Part shown: piece by piece, positions 41,129 through 48,713 of the stretch
How positions within the stretch are numbered: the stretch's first letter is position 1
Layout: the number at the start of each line of letters is the position of its first letter
Source: Paenibacillus piri
GTDB taxonomy: Bacteria; Bacillota; Bacilli; Paenibacillales; NBRC-103111
DNA: 64,000 nucleotides
Assembly (NCBI RefSeq): GCF_004354045.1
Contig: NZ_SMRT01000009.1
Span: 124,001 to 188,000 of the forward strand
Direction: 5' to 3'
Notes under the pieces: generated by a model
What the model was told of the DNA's origin: nothing
The model's database searches: none
The model's input: only the letters and a program-made list of their open reading frames with translations
Translations under genes and position numbers: made by a program

Positions 41129-42727
41129 ATGAAAAAAGTAAGCAAGCTCGCTGCCTTGACTCTAGTTGCGTCCGTTTGGCTGAGTACCTCAACGGTATGG
41201 GGAGCTTCATTGTCGGCGGACGGCGTCAGAGGAAGCGACGATCAAATTTTAACGAATGTGACCACAATATCCGGAACCGGGGATTTCGGGGGGGACAACG
41301 GCGCTGCCGCAAAGGCGTCCTTCCGCAGTCCTTCCGGTATTGCCATACTGGCTGACGGTTCATTGCTGGTGGCCGACACACGCAACCATCTGCTGCGGCA
41401 GGTTAAAGCCGGACAGGTTACCACATATGCAGGGCTGACCCTGAAGAAAGACGACAAAGGGCTGCCGCTGGGCGGACGATACGACGATGCGAAGGAAGTG
41501 TCATTCTTTCAAAATCCTGCCGGCTTGGCCGTGGACGGCCAGGGCAATATCATTGTGGCGGATGCGGGCAACAATGCGATCCGTAAAATTACGCCTTCCG
41601 GCCAGGTCACGACGATCGCCGGAAGCGGCGTCATCGGCATGAAGGATGCGACCGGTGCGGATGCTGCCTTTAACCATCCTTCCGATGCAGCCGTTGCAGC
41701 CGACGGAACGATCTATGTGGCGGATACGCTCAATCATTTGATTCGCAGCATCAGCCCGAGCGGCGAAGTGAAGACGTTGAACGCCTTGTCGGGACGGCTG
41801 ATCGAGGTGACGCCGGGACAAGTAGCGCAAGCGGGCGACTACGCGGACGGACCTCTTGCGAACGCGAAGTTCAATGAACCGACCGGTCTTGCCATAGACA
41901 GTAAAGGGAATTTGTATGTCAGTGATACCGGCAATCAAAGAATACGCTATATCGACCTGCAGCAGCGTACGGTCACGACAGCAGCCGGCAGCAGTATGAA
42001 TGAAGCCAAAACCGGCTTGTACGGCAGGAACGATCTGTACGCAGCCGGCGATTTTGCCGACGGACCGGCGGATAAGGCTTTGTTTTACAGTCCGCAAGGA
42101 ATCGCCGTTACCGCTGAAGGAGGGCTGCTGATCGCCGATAGTCTGAATCATTCCATCCGTTATTTGCTGAACGGCCATGTTTCGACAATTGCAGGCAATG
42201 CCGGCCAGCGCGCGGGCGAAGCGGATGGCGCCGACCGCAGCGCAGCGCTGAACAACCCGACCGATGTGGCGGTTGCCCAGGATGGCAGTATTGTAGTAAC
42301 GGATGCTTATAATAACAAGCTGCGTCAAGTCAGCCTGTACCAGCTGCCGGCCGGTTTGCCCAATGATACTGAGCTGAAGGTCGCCTACGGCTCGCAGTTG
42401 ATCCAGTTTTCCGTCAAACCGGAATTTAAAGACGACAGAACGATGGTTCCTGTCAGAGCCATTTCGGAAACTTTGGGTTACCAGGTAACTTTCGACGATG
42501 TGTCGCGCAGCGTCCAATTGTCGAAGGACGACATGACCATCGAGCTGTATATCGGCAAAACCGGTATACAACGGAAAGTGAAGGGCAGCGACGGGGTAAT
42601 GAAGGAAACCGATGTAGCTCCATATATTAAGGAAGATACGACGTACGTGCCGATCCGTTTCTTTGCGGAGGAAATCGGGATGAACGTTCAATGGTACGAC
42701 GCCGCCAAGACAGCCATACTGCGATAA
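41129..42727 (+). CDS. Exported NHL-repeat protein with copper-amine-oxidase-N domain
   Basis: A 532-residue exported protein. The signal peptide is MKKVSKLAALTLVASVWLS... ending at VWGA. Five or so NHL/beta-propeller blades follow (residues 55-410), each with the pattern of SGIAILADGSLLVADTRNH and GLAVDGQGNIIVADAGNN. The last 110 residues are a Cu_amine_oxidN1 domain, a stalk-like wall-associated module of Paenibacillus (MVPVRAISETLGYQVTFDD and YVPIRFFAEEIGMNVQWYD). ATG 41129 has GGAAGGGG upstream; it starts 26 bases after the FecR gene and so is in the same operon. It probably binds a surface ligand; no enzyme activity is evident. Confidence 0.87.
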   Translation: MKKVSKLAALTLVASVWLSTSTVWGASLSADGVRGSDDQILTNVTTISGTGDFGGDNGAAAKASFRSPSGIAILADGSLLVADTRNHLLRQVKAGQVTTYAGLTLKKDDKGLPLGGRYDDAKEVSFFQNPAGLAVDGQGNIIVADAGNNAIRKITPSGQVTTIAGSGVIGMKDATGADAAFNHPSDAAVAADGTIYVADTLNHLIRSISPSGEVKTLNALSGRLIEVTPGQVAQAGDYADGPLANAKFNEPTGLAIDSKGNLYVSDTGNQRIRYIDLQQRTVTTAAGSSMNEAKTGLYGRNDLYAAGDFADGPADKALFYSPQGIAVTAEGGLLIADSLNHSIRYLLNGHVSTIAGNAGQRAGEADGADRSAALNNPTDVAVAQDGSIVVTDAYNNKLRQVSLYQLPAGLPNDTELKVAYGSQLIQFSVKPEFKDDRTMVPVRAISETLGYQVTFDDVSRSVQLSKDDMTIELYIGKTGIQRKVKGSDGVMKETDVAPYIKEDTTYVPIRFFAEEIGMNVQWYDAAKTAILR

Positions 42728-42810
42728 ATCAATACCGGGTACTGACAGAAAAACTATAGAGGTCCGGTGATCAGGCAGCGGCAAAGGCGGAGCCGTTCCG
42801 GAGAAGCGAA

Positions 42811-42864
42811 AGGCCTATGATGCTGAAAGGCAGTGGACTCTGCTCTTCACATCATAGGTCTTTT
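42811..42864 (+). terminator. Hairpin between the NHL and HD-GYP genes
   Basis: CCTATGATG (42814-42822) pairs with CATCATAGG (42850-42858) with a 27-base loop, followed by TCTTTTC. The large loop makes it a weak terminator; partial read-through to the HD-GYP gene is likely. Confidence 0.5.
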
Positions 42865-42907
42865 CGATTATGATAATAAGCAAAAAGTCAGGTTGGAGGT
42901 AGACCGA

Positions 42908-43645
42908 ATGTCCAGCATACAAGAACTTCGCAATCGCATCGAACAACTGGAGAAGCGAAATAAGGAGCTTTCTCTGCTGCTGGAATCGGCTGATGAGCTG
43001 AAAAGCGGTTCGACCGAAACGGATCATCCATTTTCCATAAGCGTCATTCATTCATTGGTGCTTGCTCTTGATTCCCGCGATCCTTATACTGCGGGCCATT
43101 CGTCAAGAGTCGGGCTGTACTCCTTATGGATGGCCAGAGAGCTCGGGATGGACGAGTCCGAGTGCAAACATTTTTATCGGGCCGCATTGATGCATGACAT
43201 TGGCAAGATCGGCGTACCGGACCGCGTGCTGTTGAAAAAGGACAGTTTGACTGACGAGGAATTCCAGATCATGATTTCGCATACGACGATCGGAGCGCGC
43301 ATTTTATCGAAAATGCAGCCGTTGGAGCGGATGATTCAAGCGACTGAAGTAGCCAAATACCACCACGAAAAGATGGATGGTTCCGGCTACCCCGAAGGGC
43401 TGGGAGGCGAAGACATCCCGTTCTGCGCCAGAATCGTCGCGGTGTCGGATGCGTTCGACGCCATAACGACGGATCGTCCTTACGCCAAGGGCAGAAGCTA
43501 CAAGGAAGGCGTCGATGAAATAATAAGGTGCGAAGGTACGCAGTTTGATCCGCAAGTCGTCAAGGCGTTCGAGACGGTCATGCGCAGCAGAAACTATTTG
43601 CAGGACTCTTTCGAGAGCAAGCCTTTCGTTGCTCCTGTGGAATAA
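42908..43645 (+). CDS. HD-GYP domain protein (c-di-GMP phosphodiesterase-like)
   Basis: A 245-residue soluble protein with an N-terminal coiled coil (about residues 4-32, RNRIEQLEKRNKELSLLLE) and an HD-GYP domain. The metal-binding and signature residues are intact: HSSRV, LMHDIGKIGVPDRVLLKKD, ISHTTIGARIL, YHHEKMDGSGYPEGLGGEDI. The variant DGSGYP fits the GYP signature. Such domains degrade c-di-GMP, or sometimes cGAMP. ATG 42908 has GGAGGT seven bases upstream. It closes the cluster with the CHASE2 cyclase, so the cluster joins cAMP synthesis and an HD-type phosphodiesterase, which is a notable combination. Confidence 0.92.
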   Translation: MSSIQELRNRIEQLEKRNKELSLLLESADELKSGSTETDHPFSISVIHSLVLALDSRDPYTAGHSSRVGLYSLWMARELGMDESECKHFYRAALMHDIGKIGVPDRVLLKKDSLTDEEFQIMISHTTIGARILSKMQPLERMIQATEVAKYHHEKMDGSGYPEGLGGEDIPFCARIVAVSDAFDAITTDRPYAKGRSYKEGVDEIIRCEGTQFDPQVVKAFETVMRSRNYLQDSFESKPFVAPVE

Positions 43646-43804
43646 TGATACCGGCAAACAGCGGGTGTCGCATTCGACATGACAGCCCGTGTAAGAAACG
43701 GGACAATGGAGTCTTTTGATGAAGGAAAAAGTGATTAAAGAAGGCAGCGGCCGAAGCTCAGAATCGAACAATACGGACTCGCGCGGCTTCTACCACCAAT
43801 ATTG

Positions 43805-43830
43805 ACCGTCAGGGTGATTTACCTGACGGT
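43805..43830 (+). other. Perfect hairpin in the 43646-44379 gap
   Basis: ACCGTCAGG and CCTGACGGT form a nine-pair stem with an eight-base loop, 17 bases before the dispersed repeat copy 2. Only TT follows, so termination is doubtful. Confidence 0.4.
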
Positions 43831-43846
43831 TTACTGAGTTGTTAAT

Positions 43847-43912
43847 ACTTTGCTTCGCACAACCTTGATAAACACGCTGGTCCCCTAAGAGCGGCGAAGC
43901 GGATTATCCTTG
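43847..43912 (+). repeat. Dispersed ~65-bp element, copy 2
   Basis: ACTTTGCTTCGCACAACCT starts both this copy and the one at 57283, and TTATCCTTG ends both. Identity over the whole length is about four in five. GATAA and TTATC inside it form an inverted repeat. The remainder of the 734-base gap 43646-44379 is A+T-richer than the surroundings and holds no gene I can support; open frames at 44078-44383 (+) and 44050-44253 (-) have no good ribosome site. Confidence 0.75.
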
Positions 43913-44379
43913 ACATAATAGAATGTATAAAACCTGGAAGCCATGTGCTTTCTTTTTTGAGTTTTTTGGCAATTAAAGTTATGGAGACAAATATCACACG
44001 ACAAATATTGTTTGATGAACATAAGCACTGAGAAAACTTTGTGAAGAAGCTAGGGGAAAAATATACGTGCTGTAGTTATGAAAGAAGCTGAAAAGTTCAA
44101 GAACTGCGGAAATTCAAAGAAAGGATTTAGTGTTGCCATAATCCATCCCTCCCAACGCTCAAACGTAAATCCTTCGCCAAGGACCTCGAAAGACGTTTTT
44201 CTTAGTATCGCAAGAAAAATCAAATCTAAAGCACTAATGTGTCTTCGCCGCAAGGGCTTCGGTCAGAAGCTATTCTTACACTACGGTGAATCGAGCACAA
44301 ACATAAGCGGATGGAGCACCTTCAAAATCAACGAGGGAAAGCCGATATTATGGGGGAAGGGCGGAAGGAAGGGATCGCA

Positions 44380-45825
44380 ATGAAAGAAAAGGATCACGAG
44401 GATCAGCTTCGCCAGTTTTTCAAATATAAGGAAGATTCGCTTCATCTTAAAAAATATGTGCGAGAGCACCCGAACAATAAAATGGCCTGGTATTTGCTGG
44501 GGAGAGAATATGATGCGCAGGGGAAACGAGGCAAAGCGCTCTACTGTTATGCGCAGGCGGGCGAGGTCTACGAAGCATTTGAAAACAAGACGATTCCCGT
44601 TTCGCAGGAATCGCTGCGAGCGTTGAAGCAGTGGGAGCAAAGAAGCAGAGCGCGGCGCTGGCTTAGCCGTATTCGCATCGCGGCGCTGACAGCGCTCGCA
44701 ATGGCCGGTATTTTATATTTGCCGATACAGCGCGCTTACACGCCGGAACCGCAGCCGTTCCCCGCGAACGCTCCGGCGCTTCCTCCCGGAGTCAGCGAAG
44801 CGCAGATGGAGCAGACGAAAGTATATTATGTCGCCGGCGGAAAAAATAAAGAAAACGTCGGTGCCGCCTTGCAGGAAATGCTGCTGAAGGAACGCGTGAA
44901 CAGCTACGCTATTTTGGCGCATGGAAAGCCGACGGATGACGGTAAGTGGATACATTGGCTGCAGCCTCCGCAGCTGCTGCTGTCGGTGGAAGGAAAGCAG
45001 GATGCATCCAGGCAGCAAATCAATTATTATGATGCGGAAAGCTGCGCCTGCCAACCGACCGACGCCGCGAAGGCGAACGCGATCTACGGTTCTTGGGCGG
45101 GTCAGCGGGAGCAGGAGCTTGTGCTCCGTTCGGCGGTCGCGTCCTTTACGCGCATTAACGGAAAAGCGCCTGTCGGACTGCAGGAGCTGAACCGGCCGTA
45201 CCCGGATAATGTGCTGCCGGGCGTCACGGCATATATGGAACAGCTGTACGAGAAATCGAAGGGGCTGCCGCCGGTGGATCCGACCGGACAGCCGGTGCCC
45301 GATTCGCAGCCGGTATCTGCCGTGCAGGCCGGTCCGGATACAGGCGGCGCCTCCGTCGCGAGCGGGCTGATCAAGCCATTGATGGAGCCGCTTCGCATCG
45401 TCGTCGATAAATCGAACCATCGGCTAGCCATTGTGAGCGGTCAAATGATCGTACGCAGCTATCCGGTCGGGCTCGGCGGGGATAAAACACCGGAAGGCAG
45501 CTTCGAAATATCGGAAAAGGTGCGGAATCCGAACGGCAAATCGAATGGCGATTTTGGCAGCAGAGGCATGACCTTGTCCGACACGCTCTATGCGATTCAC
45601 GGCACCAACAAGCCGTCAAGCATTGAAAAGGACCAGTCCTTGGGATGCGTCCGCATGCTGCCGGACGATGTCGAGGAGCTGTTCGATATGGTTCCGCTCG
45701 GAACCAAGGTCACTATCGGCAAAGGGTTGCTGCCGGCCGAAATCAAACGCGGAAACCCGTCGTTCCGGCTGCCGCTCAGCAGCAATGAGACGAACCCCGG
45801 CAAGGTGTACAAATGGCTGGATTGA
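44380..45825 (+). CDS. L,D-transpeptidase (YkuD domain), membrane-anchored
   Basis: A 481-residue protein. Residues 1-85 form a cytosolic TPR-like helical part (NNKMAWYLLGREYDAQGKRG), then one membrane helix at about 95-115 (IRIAALTALAMAGILYLPIQ) and a periplasm-side region. The C-terminal YkuD domain, residues 325-470, has AIHGTNKPSSIEKDQSLGCV with the catalytic cysteine (S-x-G-C-V-R) and LRIVVDKSNHRLAIVSGQMI at its start. It makes 3-3 or protein-peptidoglycan crosslinks. A linker with PVPDSQPVSAV separates the parts. ATG 44380 has AAGGAAGGGAT upstream. The cytosolic TPR-like head on an L,D-transpeptidase is unusual. Confidence 0.9.
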   Translation: MKEKDHEDQLRQFFKYKEDSLHLKKYVREHPNNKMAWYLLGREYDAQGKRGKALYCYAQAGEVYEAFENKTIPVSQESLRALKQWEQRSRARRWLSRIRIAALTALAMAGILYLPIQRAYTPEPQPFPANAPALPPGVSEAQMEQTKVYYVAGGKNKENVGAALQEMLLKERVNSYAILAHGKPTDDGKWIHWLQPPQLLLSVEGKQDASRQQINYYDAESCACQPTDAAKANAIYGSWAGQREQELVLRSAVASFTRINGKAPVGLQELNRPYPDNVLPGVTAYMEQLYEKSKGLPPVDPTGQPVPDSQPVSAVQAGPDTGGASVASGLIKPLMEPLRIVVDKSNHRLAIVSGQMIVRSYPVGLGGDKTPEGSFEISEKVRNPNGKSNGDFGSRGMTLSDTLYAIHGTNKPSSIEKDQSLGCVRMLPDDVEELFDMVPLGTKVTIGKGLLPAEIKRGNPSFRLPLSSNETNPGKVYKWLD

Positions 45826-45853
45826 AAATTCGGCATTGGACAGGAAGAAGCAT

Positions 45854-45991
45854 CTAAGGATTCAACAGCAATAGGACGATCATGACGATAAGGATCGCAG
45901 CGAATATCGAGCCTACCCAAATAAGTAGTTTTTTGTTCATTTGTTGCTTCGGTTTACGCTGCTGCAAATAGGTCGGTTTTTTACGCTGCAT
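45854..45991 (-). CDS. Small single-span membrane protein (45 aa)
   Basis: A short ORF with a basic N-terminus (MQRKKPTYLQQRKPKQQMNK) and one C-terminal hydrophobic helix (LLIWVGSIFAAILIVMIVLL) ending LNP, so it is probably inserted with the N-terminus in the cytoplasm. A GGCAGGG site lies about nine bases before ATG 45991. It is convergent with the L,D-transpeptidase and is followed by no clear terminator. The positively charged head, single helix and ribosome site support a real gene, but the family is not recognised. It could be a sporulation or stress small protein. Confidence 0.55.
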   Translation of the reverse strand: MQRKKPTYLQQRKPKQQMNKKLLIWVGSIFAAILIVMIVLLLLNP

Positions 45992-46155
45992 GGAGATCAG
46001 CCCTGCCTTTTCGGTGGATTTACGAATATTTTATCATACCGTATCCGTTTGAGAAGCCGATTTTCGTTCGGCGCCTCCTCTTTATTTTTCCCTCATAAAA
46101 CGATAAACTGTTCAAAGAGAGCAACAACACGCACGTGGGGGAGAGACAAATAAGC

Positions 46156-47256
46156 ATGCTTTATAAACAAATTGTAAAACCGGCGCTATTTCGCATGGAC
46201 CCGGAAAAAGCGCATCACCTAATCATTGACGGACTTCATGCCGTCGCGAAGCTTCCGGGAGGTCGGGCGCTGCTCAGAGGCATGTACGGAGTACCTTCGA
46301 TCCCTGAGTTAAAAACCGAATTGTGGGGAATAACCTTCGCCAATCCGGTAGGACTTGCGGCGGGCTTGGACAAAAATGCGAAGGCTGTTCCCGGCTTTTC
46401 AAGCATCGGTTTCGGATTTATGGAGGTCGGCACGGTTACGCCGAAGCCGCAGGCAGGCAACGAGCTTCCCCGTTTGTTCAGGCTGCCGGAGGATGCGGCG
46501 CTGATCAACCGGATGGGCTTCAATAATGTCGGCATCGAGGGAATGGCGCGTCACTTGGAGGAGGCGGGCAAGCGGTTCGTACCGCTAGCCGTCAATATCG
46601 GGAAAAATAAAACGACGCCGAACGAACATGCGGAGGACGATTATCGCGCCTGCATTCGGGGGCTGTACAGCCGCGGTGATTTTTTCGTGGTCAATATCAG
46701 CTCGCCCAACACACCCGATTTGCGCAATTTACAGCATGGCGACGATCTGTCGCGTCTGCTTGCCGCGGTTCAGGATGAAATGAAGCTTCAGCATCAGCAG
46801 CGCGGAGGATCTGCAAAGCCCGTACTTGTGAAGATTGCTCCGGATTTGTCGGATGAAGAAATCCATTACATGGTGCAAACGATCGCCCGGAGCGGTGTTT
46901 CGGGCATTATTGCGTCCAACACGACCATTTCCAGAGAGGGCTTGTCGCATCCGCACAAAGGAGAAGCGGGAGGTCTGAGCGGACGGCCGTTGACTGAGCG
47001 TTCCACACGGCTGATCCGCCAAATCTATGCGGCGACGGAAGGCAAGCTGCCGATTATCGGCTCGGGAGGCATTTTTACGGCCAGGGACGCTTATGACAAA
47101 ATATGCGCAGGCGCGAGTCTCGTGGAAATTTATACGTCATTGATTTATGAAGGTCCCGGCATTATCCGCCGCTTGAATGAAGGGATTGCCGAGCTGATGA
47201 AACAGGACGGGTTCAAGCATATATCGGAAGCGGTTGGTTCCGCACACCGGCGTTAG
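46156..47256 (+). CDS. pyrD: Dihydroorotate dehydrogenase (quinone, class 2)
   Basis: A 366-residue class 2 enzyme that oxidises dihydroorotate to orotate in pyrimidine synthesis and passes electrons to the quinone pool. The N-terminal helical extension (LYKQIVKPALFRMDPEKAH) is the membrane-docking part of class 2. GLAAGLDKNAKAVPGFSSIG, VNIGKNKTTPNE, and the catalytic serine in VNISSPNTPDLR follow. SNTTISREGL and PIIGSGGIFTARDAYDKI bind FMN. ATG 46156 is used, with GGGGGAGAGA upstream. It is not next to other pyr genes; relQ follows after 20 bases. Confidence 0.96.
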   Translation: MLYKQIVKPALFRMDPEKAHHLIIDGLHAVAKLPGGRALLRGMYGVPSIPELKTELWGITFANPVGLAAGLDKNAKAVPGFSSIGFGFMEVGTVTPKPQAGNELPRLFRLPEDAALINRMGFNNVGIEGMARHLEEAGKRFVPLAVNIGKNKTTPNEHAEDDYRACIRGLYSRGDFFVVNISSPNTPDLRNLQHGDDLSRLLAAVQDEMKLQHQQRGGSAKPVLVKIAPDLSDEEIHYMVQTIARSGVSGIIASNTTISREGLSHPHKGEAGGLSGRPLTERSTRLIRQIYAATEGKLPIIGSGGIFTARDAYDKICAGASLVEIYTSLIYEGPGIIRRLNEGIAELMKQDGFKHISEAVGSAHRR

Positions 47257-47276
47257 TCAGAATGGAGGAAATACGG

Positions 47277-48071
47277 ATGGATGGACGCGACTGGAAAAAA
47301 TTTCTGCTGCCATATGAACAGTCCGTTGAAGAATTAAAGGTTAAATTTAAAACGTTGCGCACCGAATTGAAAAGCCGGGAAGAATATGCGCCGATCGAAT
47401 TCGTTACCGGACGGGTGAAAAAGGTATCCAGCATTCTCGAAAAAGCGAAACGGTTGAACGTGCCGATGGAGCAGCTGGAGCAGGGGATTGAAGATATCGC
47501 AGGCATCCGCATCATGTGCCAGTTTGTCGAGGATATTGAACGGCTTGCCAGCTTGATCCGGCAGCGTGAGGATATGACATTGGTGTACGAGAAAGATTAT
47601 GTAACCAATAAGAAGCCGAGCGGTTACCGCAGCTACCATATGATTGTGGAGTACCCGGTACAAACGGCATTAGGCATGAAACGGGTATTGGCGGAGGTGC
47701 AGATTCGCACGCTTGCGATGAATTTCTGGGCGACGATCGAGCATTCGCTGAATTATAAATACCGGGAGAGTCTGCCGGAAGATGTCCTTAAACGGCTTAG
47801 CAAGGCGGCGGAAGCGGCATATATTCTCGATCAGGAAATGAGCAGCATTCGGGATGAAATAGTCGAGTCGCAGCAGCTGTTCGAGGATAATTCCATCATC
47901 ATCTCCCGCGTCTTGAACGGAATCCAGGAGCTCTACTACTTTCACCGCGTCAGGGAAGCCGCCCAGTTTCAATTGCGCTTCAACGAGCATTGGGGGACGG
48001 ACGATGTCAGGTATTTGAAGGAGCTTTCCGCAGAAATCGAAGAGGCAATCGCAAGAGCCAAGAAAGGGTAG
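47277..48071 (+). CDS. relQ: Small alarmone synthetase, GTP pyrophosphokinase RelQ-like
   Basis: A 264-residue single-domain alarmone synthetase that makes (p)ppGpp from GTP or GDP and ATP. The synthetase core is here: ELKSREEYAPIEFVTGRVKK, GIEDIAGIRIMCQFVEDIER with the catalytic Asp region, KPSGYRSYHMIVEYPV, AEVQIRTLAMNFWATIEHSL, then a C-terminal oligomerisation helix with EIEEAIARA. There is no hydrolase domain. ATG 47277 has GGAGG eight bases upstream. It is in a probable operon with pyrD and a DUF309 gene, linking nucleotide synthesis and stringent control. Confidence 0.93.
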   Translation: MDGRDWKKFLLPYEQSVEELKVKFKTLRTELKSREEYAPIEFVTGRVKKVSSILEKAKRLNVPMEQLEQGIEDIAGIRIMCQFVEDIERLASLIRQREDMTLVYEKDYVTNKKPSGYRSYHMIVEYPVQTALGMKRVLAEVQIRTLAMNFWATIEHSLNYKYRESLPEDVLKRLSKAAEAAYILDQEMSSIRDEIVESQQLFEDNSIIISRVLNGIQELYYFHRVREAAQFQLRFNEHWGTDDVRYLKELSAEIEEAIARAKKG

Positions 48072-48116
48072 TCGGCCGGCCGCTGGAACGGCGGGCCGAA
48101 CCATTGAGGTGATACG

Positions 48117-48548
48117 ATGACAGGAGAACACCGGTATGATCGGCTTTATGTGGAATTTGTCTATTACTTTAATGTGGAGCGGGATTATTTCGAATGTCAT
48201 GAAGTGATGGAGGAGCTCTGGCTGGAAGAAGGCAGAGCTCCTCTGCTTCAAGGTCTGCTGCAGGTAGCGGTAGGCCTTTATCATCACCGCAACGGCAATG
48301 TGAGCGGAGCCATCAAGCTGTTCACAGCGGCATTGGACAAGCTGCAGCACGCTGGCAAGCAGGAGCTTGGCATAGATCTGGGATTGCTGGTGGAGGACAG
48401 CCGGACGTACTTGCAGCGTTTGGAGCGGCTGGAGCGGGAACCGTTCGATTTTTACGACTTGAATATCCGGATTCTCGATCCGGCATTAACGGAGCAGGTC
48501 GACGCGTTAAAGGAGAATCCGCCTTCGTCCGGGCATGAAGACGCATGA
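48117..48548 (+). CDS. DUF309 protein
   Basis: A 143-residue helical protein of the DUF309 family. The conserved stretch is FNVERDYFECHEVMEELWLE with a putative metal-binding EC-H-E-V pattern, then PLLQGLLQVAVGLYHHRNGN. In B. subtilis the relative YpuF is of unknown function. ATG 48117 has GAGGTGAT five bases upstream. It probably shares a transcript with relQ. It does not resemble known enzymes beyond the metal-site look. Confidence 0.9.
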   Translation: MTGEHRYDRLYVEFVYYFNVERDYFECHEVMEELWLEEGRAPLLQGLLQVAVGLYHHRNGNVSGAIKLFTAALDKLQHAGKQELGIDLGLLVEDSRTYLQRLERLEREPFDFYDLNIRILDPALTEQVDALKENPPSSGHEDA

Positions 48549-48713
48549 ATGGAAGCATGTCTGCCCTGCCAGGAGTCGAATTTAATATATAATCGCTTGT
48601 ATGATCGCGGATCGTGAAACGGGCGTTTCTCGCCTTGAAGGATTTTGCCCGCCGGTGTGGAATACATGGATACGGTTCAACCATATCTATGTGCAGACAG
48701 TGGGGAATAAAAC

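Noticed and set aside
44078-44383. 101-codon ORF before the L,D-transpeptidase
   Set aside because: No ribosome site, unusual composition, and it overlaps the start of the transpeptidase gene.
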